From Roseococcus microcysteis (GTDB lineage: Bacteria; Pseudomonadota; Alphaproteobacteria; Acetobacterales; Acetobacteraceae): a stretch of DNA of 64,000 nt. The DNA lies in contig NZ_CP061718.1 in NCBI RefSeq assembly GCF_014764365.1, positions 1,550,001 to 1,614,000 of the forward strand. The letters are read 5' to 3'. The notes under the pieces were generated by a model. The model did no database searches, had not been told where the DNA came from, and was given only the letters and a program-made list of their open reading frames with translations. This document shows positions 24,596 to 33,188 of the stretch, piece by piece. The position numbers and the translations under genes were made by a program. How positions within the stretch are numbered: the stretch's first letter is position 1; each line of letters starts with the position of its first letter.

Positions 24596-26824
24596 TCATT
24601 CCCCGCCTCCGTCAGCCGCCGTCGTGGTGGTCACGCTGTCCGAGTAGTTCGAGAGGGCGTCGAAGGGCCCGACCGTGCGCGCCCAGAAGTAGTACTGCGT
24701 GCTGGGCGCGAGGCCGGTTGCCGTGATGCCCACCACCTGGTTGGCCCCCGCGAAGATCGGCCCCGCGAGCAGCGTGGCGCTGCTGGTCGCGCCCACGGTG
24801 GCGAAGTAGAATCTGATGCCGCGCACCTCCGGCTGGTTGGGCAGACGGAAGCTGACATCGATGCTGTTGCTGGTGGCGCCGCCCACCGTGCCGTCAATGG
24901 GCGCGCTGAGGGACACGCTGGGCGCCCCCGCCACCACGCTGCCCGACACCCAGGCCGAGGCCTGCCCCAGCGCTGCCCAGCGGGCCCGCACTTCATAGGT
25001 CACGCCCGGTTCCGCCGGCACGATGAAGACGCTCGTTGTGGCGGGCGCGCCCTGCCAGTCGTACTCCAGCGAGGGCAGCGCCACCCACCCGCCCGAGCCC
25101 ACGCGCCATTCCGCATCCAGCCACTGCGCGCGCGCATCGGTGGGCGCGTTCACCTGCACGCGGATGGCGGGCAGGATGGTCTCGCCGGTCGCGAAGGTCT
25201 CGCCGGGCACCAGCGTCAGCCCCGTGGGCGCGGCGATGGCCGATGGCGTGGCCACCACGGGCTCGCCCTCATCCACCGCCTGTTCCTCCGTCGCCGGGTC
25301 CCAGGCGAACACCGCCGCGCTGGTCTCCAGCAGCTCGACCGACATGGACGCGGCCACGGCGTCATCCTGCTCCGGGATCAGGCGCGGCGCGGCGGACACC
25401 ACCTCATAGGTCCCGTTCATCGCCGCATAGGGCGCGGGCAGGCTGACCGTGACGTTGACGCCCGCCACCAGGTTCAGGAAGCGCGGTGGCACCACGAATT
25501 CCAGCCGCCGCTGCGCCCTGTTCCGGAACGCCGTGATCTTGGCCAGGCGCTGCGCCTGGGTCGGGCTGGTCACCATTGGCAGCGCCAAGTCCCGCACCAC
25601 CTCCGGCCCGCCATCCGCCGCCTGCGCGCCGGGCACGCGATAGGGCGGCACGGCCGCCATCTGCCAATCTCGCGCGGGCGCCAGATAGGTGGCCGCCACG
25701 GTGGTGGCCAGGTCCCGGCCGGGCTTCCAGCGCTGGAAGCTCAGCCCCTCATCCAGCACCTCATCAATCGTCACCGTGGGCGCGATCCACACGCCCTCGG
25801 TCAGGCCCAGCTTGCCGCCGATCCGCACGAGGCGGGACCCGCCGGCATCCACCAGCGGCGCCACCTGGTCCTCCAACTCGCGGTCGGTCCAGATCAGCAC
25901 GCCATCGGCGCGGTAGCGGCTTTCCGTGCCGCCCAGCTTGGCGACCGTCGCGGCATCGCTCGCCCGCGCCGCGAGGAAGCTGGGCAAGTGGATTTGCGCC
26001 AGCGGGTAGGGCCGCACCGGGTTGGTGCGCAGCGCGTCCAGCAGGCACAGGGCGCGGTTGGGCGTCCATGTCCAGGTGGCCTCATTGTCCGGGTCCTGCG
26101 CGATGTCGGCGGGGTCCCAGACGCGGCAGCCCTGGATCACCACCTCCACCTCGGGCGGGGTGCGGGGCCAGATTTCCGCGCGGCGTTCATTGGGGCCGGC
26201 GTTGAGCTGCGCCCACAGCACCGTCCGGCCCTGCCAGCCATCGGTCGCCGCCAGCTCGGGGAAGGCGGCCAGCAGATCGGCCGGCGGGGAGGTCTGGTTG
26301 CCAAGCCCGATCCAGAAGCGGTTTTCAGCCCCGATCAGGCCCAGGATACCGCTGGAGAAGGGCTCGCTCGTGATCAGCGCGCCGCCGCCCGTGGTGAAGT
26401 CATAGGGGTCGCCGCTCCATCCCACGGCGCGCTTGTCGAGATACAGCTCCTCGAAGGCATTGCTGGGCCGGCTGTTGAGGATGATGCACAGGCACAGCAG
26501 GCGGCCCCGCACCAGCATCGGCGCCGGGCTGCCCGAGACGCGGGCGCGGCCATAGACGTAGCGATAGGGCGGCAGCGATTGCGGTCGCGCGAGGTCCCGG
26601 ATCAGCTCCGGCGCGCGCGGGGCGCCGGGGCGCATGATGGCCGAGAGCGCGAAGCTGGCCAGCGCGCCCACCAGATACACCGCGGCCGAGGCGATGACGG
26701 CCGCCGTGCCGGCCGCGATGCCCGCCGCCTTGAGGCTGACGATGATGCTGGCCGTGATCGGCTCCGCCCCCACCGGGACCGACCACAGCACGCAGACCAG
26801 CAGCGCGAGCATCACCGGCACCAT
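24596..26824 (-). CDS. tail-tip / host-specificity protein (gpJ-like)
   Basis: 742 residues from ATG 26824, 13 bases inside the preceding gene; the longer frame from 27007 only adds an Arg/Gly-rich shadow. The N-terminus is hydrophobic (VMLALLVCVLWSVPV, then long Ala-rich helices to about 75), followed by tip-type motifs (LPPYRYVYGRARVSG, WKPGRDLATTVAATYLAPARDW, RNRAQRRLEFVVP). The last 200 residues contain two fibronectin type III-like repeats (YEVRARWAALGQAS and STQYYFWARTVGP). It forms the baseplate hub that contacts the host. It lies next to the DUF6950-like gene, as in the remnant at 9.4-11.1 kb. Confidence 0.75.
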   Translation of the reverse strand: MVPVMLALLVCVLWSVPVGAEPITASIIVSLKAAGIAAGTAAVIASAAVYLVGALASFALSAIMRPGAPRAPELIRDLARPQSLPPYRYVYGRARVSGSPAPMLVRGRLLCLCIILNSRPSNAFEELYLDKRAVGWSGDPYDFTTGGGALITSEPFSSGILGLIGAENRFWIGLGNQTSPPADLLAAFPELAATDGWQGRTVLWAQLNAGPNERRAEIWPRTPPEVEVVIQGCRVWDPADIAQDPDNEATWTWTPNRALCLLDALRTNPVRPYPLAQIHLPSFLAARASDAATVAKLGGTESRYRADGVLIWTDRELEDQVAPLVDAGGSRLVRIGGKLGLTEGVWIAPTVTIDEVLDEGLSFQRWKPGRDLATTVAATYLAPARDWQMAAVPPYRVPGAQAADGGPEVVRDLALPMVTSPTQAQRLAKITAFRNRAQRRLEFVVPPRFLNLVAGVNVTVSLPAPYAAMNGTYEVVSAAPRLIPEQDDAVAASMSVELLETSAAVFAWDPATEEQAVDEGEPVVATPSAIAAPTGLTLVPGETFATGETILPAIRVQVNAPTDARAQWLDAEWRVGSGGWVALPSLEYDWQGAPATTSVFIVPAEPGVTYEVRARWAALGQASAWVSGSVVAGAPSVSLSAPIDGTVGGATSNSIDVSFRLPNQPEVRGIRFYFATVGATSSATLLAGPIFAGANQVVGITATGLAPSTQYYFWARTVGPFDALSNYSDSVTTTTAADGGGE

Positions 26825-27222
26825 GCGCGATACACCCCCGCCGTCAGCCACACGAAGCCCCGCAAGCCCTTCCCCGCCCAGGACGCGGCGCCCACCTTCA
26901 GCGTCAGGCTGTGCCGCTCCCCGATGCGCGCCAGGCCCAGCGCGCCCACGGGCGCCTCCAGGGGCGTCACGGGCCGCAGCCCCGCCTCCGCCGCCACGGC
27001 CTCGCACATGGCCTCCCAGCCCCCCAGGCGGGCCACCAGCGCCGCCGCGCCTTGGGCGGTGTCATAGGTGCCCCGATGCGCCTCCATCGGGTCCAGCCCG
27101 TGCAGCAGCGCGAAGGCCTCGCAGGCGGAGGTGCAGCAATCCGCCGCGCCCCACTGCCAAGGCCGGTCCATCACCTCGATCACGGCCGAGGCCGCGGCGG
27201 CGGGCGTCACGAAGCAGGCCAT
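26812..27222 (-). CDS. DUF6950-like phage tail-assembly protein
   Basis: 136 residues with WGAADCCTSACEAFALLHG near the front and GLARIGERHSLTL, then GVYRAWC, at the end. These features are typical of a small family encoded just before tail-tip genes, at the place where other tailed phages and gene transfer agents encode an NlpC/P60-like protein. A catalytic Cys is conceivable but unproven. It overlaps its neighbours on both sides (27207-27222 and 26812-26824). Confidence 0.65.
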   Translation of the reverse strand: MACFVTPAAAASAVIEVMDRPWQWGAADCCTSACEAFALLHGLDPMEAHRGTYDTAQGAAALVARLGGWEAMCEAVAAEAGLRPVTPLEAPVGALGLARIGERHSLTLKVGAASWAGKGLRGFVWLTAGVYRAWCR

Positions 27223-27791
27223 CGCAGCGTGCTCACCCTGGCCTCGATGTTGATCAGGTGCCGCCCCGCCGTGTCGCCGGGGAAGCGGAGGCGCTGGTCC
27301 TCATCACTGTGCAGGATGGCCGCCATCTGACGCATGGACGGGCCGGTGCCGAGGTCGAGTTGCAGCCCGTGCTGGATCACGTCGCCCTCACCGCTGATGG
27401 TGAAGCGCAGCGCGTCCATGTAGCCCGAGAACATCTCCACCGGGTCGCCCACCAGGGTGTTGCCGGCGGGCGCCGTAACGGCGCCGAGATAGATGGCGCC
27501 AGGGCGGTTGCGGATCTGCGCGTCGGCCTGGGTCAGCAGCACATCGGCGGGCCCGAAGATGGTCAGGCTCGCGCGCGTCGCCACGCCGCTGATGCCCTCG
27601 CCGGGGATGTCAATGCGCCCCACGCCGCCCACGCCCTGCCAGGTGGCCGAGGCCCAGGTGATGTTGCCGACGCCCGAATGCACCCGCACCGCGCCGCCCG
27701 GCCAGTCCAGATAGACCAGCACCACGGGATACCAGTGGCTCTTGCTGATCTCGGCCAGCAGCGCGGAGCCGATGCCGCGCGTCAGCGCCAC
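27207..27791 (-). CDS. tail-tip assembly protein
   Basis: 194 residues, beta-rich. It opens KSHWYPVVLVYLDWPGGAVRV and continues VGGVGRIDIPGEG, LTIFGPADVLL and FSGYMDALRFTISGEG. Order and style match the hub proteins between tape measure and tip in siphoviruses and gene transfer agents (DUF2163-like position). I do not recognise the exact family. It overlaps both neighbours by 10-16 bases, consistent with one tail operon. Confidence 0.55.
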   Translation of the reverse strand: MALTRGIGSALLAEISKSHWYPVVLVYLDWPGGAVRVHSGVGNITWASATWQGVGGVGRIDIPGEGISGVATRASLTIFGPADVLLTQADAQIRNRPGAIYLGAVTAPAGNTLVGDPVEMFSGYMDALRFTISGEGDVIQHGLQLDLGTGPSMRQMAAILHSDEDQRLRFPGDTAGRHLINIEARVSTLRWPAS

Positions 27792-28552
27792 GGGTCCACC
27801 TCCTCGAAGCCGCCCGTCACTTCGTCGGCGAACACTTCTTGGAATTCCCAGTTATACGAGAAGTCGCGGTAGGGTGGCTGCGGCGCGCGCGGCAGGTTGC
27901 CCACCACTTCGAACACGCCTTCATCCTCGGCCGCCAGGTTGGCGCCCACGATGGTGCCGAGCGTGAAAGCCCGGGTCACGCGCACCACCGCCACGCCGCT
28001 GGCGTTGGACCACGCGTTGCGGGCCACGCGCCGCACCTGCCGCACCACCAGGTCCTGCCGGCCCTCCACGAATTCGCCGACGCGCGCCACCAGGCGGTTG
28101 GGCGGGAGGTTGCTGATCTGGATGGCGGGGAAGCCCGCGCTGTCCGTGACCACCGTGGCGGGCAGCGCCGTGCCCGTGACCCAGGCCAGCGGGTCCGGTC
28201 CGCTGCCGATCTGCCAGGACAGCGGATAGTCGGTCTCGCCCTGCGTCCAGTTGATGACGGTGAGGCGCCGCTGCGCGTCCGGCACATCGGCCTCCAGCAG
28301 CGGGTTCCGGATGCTGGTGAGGCGCACGAGGTTGATGCCCCCGCGCAAATAGTCTTTCAGCACCTCCATGTAGCCGGCGCCGGTGCGCGAGAGGCCCGAC
28401 ACCGTGAGGCTGCACACCCGCCTCTCCCGCTTCGCGGCCGTGACGTAGCGGCGGCCGTTCAAGAGGTTGCGCGACTGCGCGATGGGCTGCACGGGCGCGG
28501 GCCAGTCGAAGGCCTGGATGCCCACGCGGGGGAAGCGGTAGACGAGGGTCAT
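27782..28552 (-). CDS. distal-tail/hub-type protein
   Basis: 256 residues from ATG 28552, which overlaps the stop of the preceding small gene (ATGA). The longer frame from 28750 is rejected because its extra residues are a shadow of the tape measure and small gene. It starts LVYRFPRVGIQAFDWP and continues LNGRRYVTAAKRERRV, YMEVLKDYLRGGINLVRL and FSYNWEFQEVF, ending GGFEEVDPW. The position directly after the tape measure fits a distal tail protein. No certain family match. Confidence 0.6.
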   Translation of the reverse strand: MTLVYRFPRVGIQAFDWPAPVQPIAQSRNLLNGRRYVTAAKRERRVCSLTVSGLSRTGAGYMEVLKDYLRGGINLVRLTSIRNPLLEADVPDAQRRLTVINWTQGETDYPLSWQIGSGPDPLAWVTGTALPATVVTDSAGFPAIQISNLPPNRLVARVGEFVEGRQDLVVRQVRRVARNAWSNASGVAVVRVTRAFTLGTIVGANLAAEDEGVFEVVGNLPRAPQPPYRDFSYNWEFQEVFADEVTGGFEEVDPWR

Positions 28553-28683
28553 GCGACCGTGATCCGGAACAGCCACCGCACCGGCACGCCGCAGCGAAGC
28601 GCCACCCACGCCAGCAGGACGCCAAGGAGGCCCAGGCGCACCCAGGCGCGGGGTGCGATGCGCATGCGCAGAGAGCAGGTCAT
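28549..28683 (-). CDS. 44-residue membrane peptide in the tail operon
   Basis: The ATG at 28683 overlaps the tape-measure stop and its own TGA (28549-28551) overlaps the next ATG, so it is linked to both neighbours by ATGA junctions. The peptide has a basic N-terminus (MRIAPRAWVR), one hydrophobic helix (LGLLGVLLAWVALRCG) and a short tail (VRWLFRITVA). The coupled starts make a real gene likely despite its length. Role unknown. Confidence 0.6.
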   Translation of the reverse strand: MTCSLRMRIAPRAWVRLGLLGVLLAWVALRCGVPVRWLFRITVA

Positions 28684-30269
28684 GCCAGCACCGACCGGCT
28701 TTCGCGGCGGCCCTCGACCAGACCCGCGACGGCACGCCGTGCCGATTCATCCGCGATGCGGCGGAACTTCACCTCATCCACCGTGGCGCCGCGGAAGTCG
28801 TAGTTGTTCACGATGGTCGGCGCGGCGCCCTGGCCGTTCGGGACGATGCCGCCCGACTGGCGCGGGACGAAGATCTCCGGCCCACGCTCACCCACCAGGT
28901 AGGGGCGCCCGGCCTCCACCGGCCCGCCCATGGCGCGCTTGCCGGCCAGCGCCTCACCGCCGCCCCCGAAGATGGCGCCGCCCAGCCAGCCGAACAGGTC
29001 GAAGCCGCCGCCCTTGCCGCCGCCGAAGATGCTCTGGAAGGCGCTGTTGAGGAACAGATCGCCCAGACGCGAGAGGATGTTGGACAGCGTATCCGCGAGG
29101 TTCTTGCCCGCGATGGCGGCCTTCAGGAAGTCACCCGCGGCGGTCGCGGCGAAGCGCGATGTCTGGCGCGAGAGGTCGCTGACCGCCTGACCCGCGCGCT
29201 GCGCCTGCTCCATCTGCTCGCCCAGCGCCTCACTGGCCAGGCGCACGCGCTCCTCGAAGAATTCCTGCGTGATCAGCCCTTCGCGCAGGAAGCTGTCGAG
29301 GTTCTGCATCTCGCGCGCATAGGCATCCAGCACCGGCCCGGCGCGATCCAGGCCGGCATTCTGCAGATTGATCTGCCGATTGTAGGCGTCGTAGGCCTGG
29401 GTGATTCGCTCCACCTCCTGGCGGCGCTGCGCCAGGTCTCGGGCGAGGTCTCGGCCGGTGGTGTCCACCTCCCCGCGCCCGCCACCTGCCGCGCGCGGCG
29501 GGGCGGGCGGGCCGAATTCCTCCACGCCGTAGGAGCCGGCAAGGCGCCGCCGCGACTCTTCCAGTTGGGTGATGTTCCGCTGGTCCACCTCAAGCTGGCG
29601 CACCAAGTTGTTGCGCTCGGCCTGAAGGCGATCTAGCAGCGCACGAGCCGACGACGTACCATCGGTGGGCGATCCGAGGGCGCTATTCACAGCGCTGCGC
29701 GCGATGGCCTCCTCCGTCGCCACAGTCCGCCGTGCCGCCGCTATCTGCGCATCGAGGCCTTGAAGCTGCACGGGCACATCGCCCTGCCTGGCCAGCCGCG
29801 TGGCGAGGTCCGCCTCCACCTGATCCCGCAAGCCCTGCCGAAGCACGTTCTGCGCTTGCGCCGCACGCTCGGCCGAGGTCAGCAGCAGGTCGTTGACTTC
29901 GCGCAGGGTGTTACGCGTCCGGTTGTCCTCATCCCGAAGACTGGCCATCCACTCATCAGCCGCGCGGCGGGCCGTCTCGGCGGCCTCGCCCACGCCCAGC
30001 ACGTCGCGGCCCATGGCCACGATGCGGTTGCCGATATCGGTCAGCACGCTCTGCGCCAGGCCCAGCGCGGACCCGATCCCGAGCCCGGCGCCGAGGCCGC
30101 CCAGCAGCGGGCCCAGCAGTTGCAGCGCACGGGCCGCGGTGCCAGCCTCTTGCGTGACGCGCTGGAGGTTCCGCTCTCCGGCGTCACCGATCTCGCGCAG
30201 CCCGCGCGTGACCTCCTGGGCGCCCTGGAGCGAGAGGCGGATGCCGGCCTGACGAACAGTCGCACTCAT
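28680..30269 (-). CDS. tail tape measure protein
   Basis: 529 residues from ATG 30269 (gagaggggg upstream). A helical N-terminus (QAGIRLSLQGAQEVTRGLRE) is followed by a hydrophobic Gly/Leu segment (LLGPLLGGLGAGLGIGSALG), long coiled coils (ERNNLVRQLEVDQRNITQLEE, ERITQAYDAYNRQI) and a Gly-rich hydrophobic region. The end carries the tape-measure signature GGPVEAGRPYLVGERGPEIF plus APTIVNNYDF. It sets tail length, and about 530 residues would give a fairly short tail. It precedes the tail-tip genes. Confidence 0.85.
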   Translation of the reverse strand: MSATVRQAGIRLSLQGAQEVTRGLREIGDAGERNLQRVTQEAGTAARALQLLGPLLGGLGAGLGIGSALGLAQSVLTDIGNRIVAMGRDVLGVGEAAETARRAADEWMASLRDEDNRTRNTLREVNDLLLTSAERAAQAQNVLRQGLRDQVEADLATRLARQGDVPVQLQGLDAQIAAARRTVATEEAIARSAVNSALGSPTDGTSSARALLDRLQAERNNLVRQLEVDQRNITQLEESRRRLAGSYGVEEFGPPAPPRAAGGGRGEVDTTGRDLARDLAQRRQEVERITQAYDAYNRQINLQNAGLDRAGPVLDAYAREMQNLDSFLREGLITQEFFEERVRLASEALGEQMEQAQRAGQAVSDLSRQTSRFAATAAGDFLKAAIAGKNLADTLSNILSRLGDLFLNSAFQSIFGGGKGGGFDLFGWLGGAIFGGGGEALAGKRAMGGPVEAGRPYLVGERGPEIFVPRQSGGIVPNGQGAAPTIVNNYDFRGATVDEVKFRRIADESARRAVAGLVEGRRESRSVLA

Positions 30270-30368
30270 GCCGCAAGCCCCCTCTCTCGCGCGCATGCGC
30301 GAAAAGCCCCGGAGCTGACGCTCTGAGGCCGTTCTGTTTTCGATGTGCTGTGCGCGCCTAAGCGGCGC

Positions 30369-30992
30369 CTAGTTGAAGCGGGCCCGGACCTGCGGGTGGA
30401 GGCGGGCATATTCCTCCCGCATCCAAAGCAAGGCCTCTCGCAGCCCCGCCGCCTCATATTCGCCCGTCAGAGAGTTGTTGAACGGATAGTTGATCCGCGC
30501 GGAATAGACCCGCTCACCCCGAAGCATATCTCGCACGACAAAGGTCGAGTTCTCAGTCCAGGCGCCCGTCCGGAGGCTGTCGAGCGGCCGGGGGTGGCCA
30601 CCATCCACCCGAACCACCGGCATCGTCAGGATGGAGCTGGCTGTGTTGCGCCCGCCCACCTCGACCAGAAGAACACCTCCCGAGAAGATCACCCTCAACC
30701 GCTCACCCGAGCGCGCAACCTGCGTGGCAAAACAGGTGACCACGGCCCGGGCGCGGTCCAAAGCGCAATCGGCGCGCCACCGCCCCGCCACCTGGCGCGG
30801 AGTGAGCGGCGCCTCACGGGACGCCCGCAACGCATAATCCAGGTTCTGGGTCACGCTAGGCACGGGAGGAGGCTCCGCGGGCCGCATGGCCGGGGGCGCC
30901 ACCTCACGCGCGGCAGGCACGCAGCCGGCCACCAACAGACCGGCGAACGCCAGAAGCACCACCGGCCGCGCAGCAGAGAGACGCCCCATCAT
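30369..30992 (-). CDS. prophage-encoded lipoprotein (moron candidate)
   Basis: 207 residues from ATG 30992; the longer start at 31028 is rejected because it precedes the signal. A lipoprotein signal (PVVLLAFAGLLVAGC) is followed by a Pro-rich spacer (PPAMRPAEPPPVP) and a beta-rich domain (CFATQVARSGERLRVIFSGG, SARINYPFNNSLTGEYEA). It interrupts the usual chaperone-to-tape-measure order and has about 60-100 bp gaps on both sides, unlike the tightly packed tail genes. These features suggest an independently expressed envelope protein, possibly altering phage entry. The function is inferred only. Confidence 0.65.
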   Translation of the reverse strand: MMGRLSAARPVVLLAFAGLLVAGCVPAAREVAPPAMRPAEPPPVPSVTQNLDYALRASREAPLTPRQVAGRWRADCALDRARAVVTCFATQVARSGERLRVIFSGGVLLVEVGGRNTASSILTMPVVRVDGGHPRPLDSLRTGAWTENSTFVVRDMLRGERVYSARINYPFNNSLTGEYEAAGLREALLWMREEYARLHPQVRARFN

Positions 30993-31049
30993 CAACCCCC
31001 ACCGTCCACGGGGCGCTATATGCCACATCCACGGCGCGGCTGCACAACT

Positions 31050-31753
31050 TCAACCAGCCACCTCTTCGCCACCTGACGCCTCTTTCCGCCGCGCCTCACC
31101 AATCCCCTGCCGCACCGCGGCCACCAGCTCCATCGCCATCCAGGCGGGCACCCGCTCGGCCAGCAGCACCGGCAGGGCGGCGGCGGCGTTCAAATCCAGC
31201 CCGCCCATGCCCGCCGTCACGGCCAGGCCGCAGGCCCGCCAGGCTAGTGCGCCCTGGACGCTTTCCGGCGCTTCCCGCTCGTAGGGGCACGCCCCGCCGC
31301 ACTCCTGGCCGAGCGCTTCGCACCCCCGGCAGTATTCGGGCCCGTGGCCGAAGTGCCATGCGGCGCGGGCCCGGAGGCGTTTCCCTCCGCGGCCACCGCC
31401 TCCGGCCCCGCCGCCACCGCCTGGAAGAAGGCGCTGCCCACCTCGTCATGCTTCATCAGCGCCGCGATGGCCTCCGGCGTCACCGGCAGGGCCGCGCCAT
31501 CGCGCGCCTGCACGCCTTCCCATTCCATGATGGCGTAGCGCCCCAGCTCCTCCAGCAGGATCTGGAAGCCCAGGCCCATCGCCAGGGATTTGTCCTGGCG
31601 CACCGCCTCATCCATCTCGCGCAGCCGCTTGCCCGCCGCCATGCGGGCGGCCTCCATCAGCGGCGTGGTGCCGGGCTTGATCAGCACGCGCACGCCGCGC
31701 GGCAGGTCCACCCAGCGCGGCGCGTCCAGCGCCGCAAGGTCCAGCGTGATCAT
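31050..31753 (-). CDS. tail assembly chaperone, -1 frameshift fusion (gpGT-like)
   Basis: Predicted product of a -1 ribosomal frameshift at GGGAAAC (31379-31385). The first 123-125 codons are those of the gpG-like protein. After the slip the frame reads AAWHFGHGPEYCRGC, GQECGGACPYEREAPES and LAWRACGLAVTAGMGG, open to a stop at 31050, giving about 234 residues. This second frame has no start codon near its head and contains family-like Cys pairs, as in the T part of lambda gpGT and its relatives. The fusion acts with gpG to load tail tube subunits onto the tape measure. Confidence 0.7.
31244..31753 (-). CDS. tail assembly chaperone, gpG-like short form
   Basis: 169 residues in the zero frame, ending at 31244. 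The front is globular (LDAPRWVDLPRGVRVLIKPG, AVRQDKSLAMGLGFQILLEE, LPVTPEAIAALMKHDEVG). Past the slip site the zero frame turns into Ala/Arg/Ser-rich sequence, as expected for a non-conserved tail. It overlaps the tail tube gene at 31750-31753 (ATGA). A portion of ribosomes is predicted to shift to the -1 frame to make the longer chaperone. Confidence 0.75.
   Translation of the reverse strand: MITLDLAALDAPRWVDLPRGVRVLIKPGTTPLMEAARMAAGKRLREMDEAVRQDKSLAMGLGFQILLEELGRYAIMEWEGVQARDGAALPVTPEAIAALMKHDEVGSAFFQAVAAGPEAVAAEGNASGPAPHGTSATGPNTAGGAKRSARSAAGRAPTSGKRRKASRAH
31379..31385 (-). promoter_or_regulatory. slippery heptamer GGGAAAC for -1 frameshifting
   Basis: The coding strand reads G GGA AAC in the zero frame, a canonical X XXY YYZ site of the same type as the lambda G/GT site. 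It lies just where zero-frame conservation stops and the -1 frame becomes open. Confidence 0.75.
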
Positions 31754-32715
31754 GCGTAGGCCGTCCCCGCCACGCCGTTCTTCAGCGTGGCCACCACGGC
31801 CGCCGCCAGGCCCTCGCCGCTCGCGCGGAATTCATAGGTCACGTCCACGCCCTGCGGCCCCTCGATGCGCGGGCCGGGGCGGCTGAGGAAGGCGCGCTCC
31901 ATGCGGAACATCAGGCTGCGCGTCTCCGAAACCTCGAAGCCGATGGACAGGTCCACCGGCGTGCCGGCGAGCGAGGCCGGCAGCAGCCCGCCCTCCGCGA
32001 AGCGCAGCGTCACGCTGCCCGTGCCGGTGAACAGCCCTTCCTCCGCCTCCTCGATCTTGCGGTCATTGCGGATGGTCCGCAGCGACTGGATGCCGTTGGA
32101 GAGGTTGAGACTGCTGGACGTGACCTTGCCCAGCGACGTCTCCCCCAGCTTGATCACGCCCGCCGCCCGGTTGAACACAGCGCCATGCGACAGCGCCGGC
32201 GTGCCGGTCCCGGGCGAGGACACATACTCGCCCCCCTGCCCCACCAGCGCGATGTCCGCGCGGGCCGGGCCGGCATTGCTGAATTCCAGCGCGGCCGAGG
32301 CCGCCCGCACCCCCAGGCCCCGCATGTAGCGGTTGCTGCCCAGGCGCGGGCCATAGTCCAGCACCAGCGTGTTGGAGGGCAGCGCCGCCGCGCCCGAGCT
32401 GAACACATGCGTGAACGCGGAGCCGGAGCCCGTGCTGGTGGGCGCCCCCATCAGCAGCCGCAACCAGTGCCCGAACCCGTCCGTGGTGACGGGCACGTTG
32501 ATCGTGTCCTCCAGCGTCACCTCGCCCAGCATGGGGTCGGTCGGGTTGCGGCCCGTGCCGAGGCCCAGCACGGGCACGTCCAGCAGTTCCTGCCGCGGCG
32601 CCAGCGCGCCCGTCATCAGGCCCAGCTGGTGATAGTTGCCGCTGGCGGCCTCCCCGTAGGTCGCTTCCTTCAGCATCCACAGGGACACCGCCGCCCCGAT
32701 CACCCCGACTGCCAT
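31750..32715 (-). CDS. major tail tube protein
   Basis: 321 residues. It opens VIGAAVSLWMLKEATYGEAA and is beta-rich throughout (GEVTLEDTINVPVTTDGFGHWLR, FTHVFSSGAAALPS, GSVTLRFAEGG, LSIGFEVSETRSLMFRMERA). It lies immediately before the tail chaperone gene, the position of the tail tube gene in siphoviruses. It polymerises around the tape measure. The size is normal for a tube protein with an added C-terminal Ig-like part. Confidence 0.75.
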   Translation of the reverse strand: MAVGVIGAAVSLWMLKEATYGEAASGNYHQLGLMTGALAPRQELLDVPVLGLGTGRNPTDPMLGEVTLEDTINVPVTTDGFGHWLRLLMGAPTSTGSGSAFTHVFSSGAAALPSNTLVLDYGPRLGSNRYMRGLGVRAASAALEFSNAGPARADIALVGQGGEYVSSPGTGTPALSHGAVFNRAAGVIKLGETSLGKVTSSSLNLSNGIQSLRTIRNDRKIEEAEEGLFTGTGSVTLRFAEGGLLPASLAGTPVDLSIGFEVSETRSLMFRMERAFLSRPGPRIEGPQGVDVTYEFRASGEGLAAAVVATLKNGVAGTAYA

Positions 32716-32726
32716 GGTTCACCCCT

Positions 32727-33188
32727 TCAGGCGTTCGGCGTCCCGTAGGACGTCCATTGCATCTCAACCGGCAGCAGCGCCGCCGCCACGTCGCCCTCGG
32801 CCTCGGTGGGCTGCACCGCGCCCACGTCCAGCCATTCCACCGCGCCGCCCAGCAGCCTGTCCGCCGCCAGCGCGGCGCTGATCTGCCCCACCAGCGCATC
32901 GAGCCCGGCCGCGCGCGCGTCGGCGTCCTTGGCACGGAAATGCACCTCCACCTCCGCCCGCCAGGTGATGATGTAGCCGAGCGGCGAGAGGATGGTTTCC
33001 TGGTCCTGCAGCTCACCATCGAAGACGCAGACCATGCCCGCCGCGGGCAGGGTCGGCGCGCGCTGTTCGTTCCGCACCACCTTCGGGGCGGGGGCGGGCG
33101 TCTCAGGCTCCGGCGGCGGGTCCGGCTGCACCGCAGCCTCCACCCGCGCCAGCAGGGCCAGCAGGGCGGTTTCGCGCAGGCTGGTCAT
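32727..33188 (-). CDS. tail terminator-like protein
   Basis: 153 residues. Helix LRETALLALLARVEAAV is followed by a Pro-rich loop and a beta/alpha domain (GMVCVFDGELQDQETIL, GYIITWRAEVEVHFRAKD, LDALVGQISAALAADRLLGG). This pattern and its place between the connector genes and the tail tube gene fit a gpU-like terminator that caps the tail. It overlaps the next gene upstream by 4 bases (33185-33188). Family assigned by position and shape. Confidence 0.55.
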   Translation of the reverse strand: MTSLRETALLALLARVEAAVQPDPPPEPETPAPAPKVVRNEQRAPTLPAAGMVCVFDGELQDQETILSPLGYIITWRAEVEVHFRAKDADARAAGLDALVGQISAALAADRLLGGAVEWLDVGAVQPTEAEGDVAAALLPVEMQWTSYGTPNA

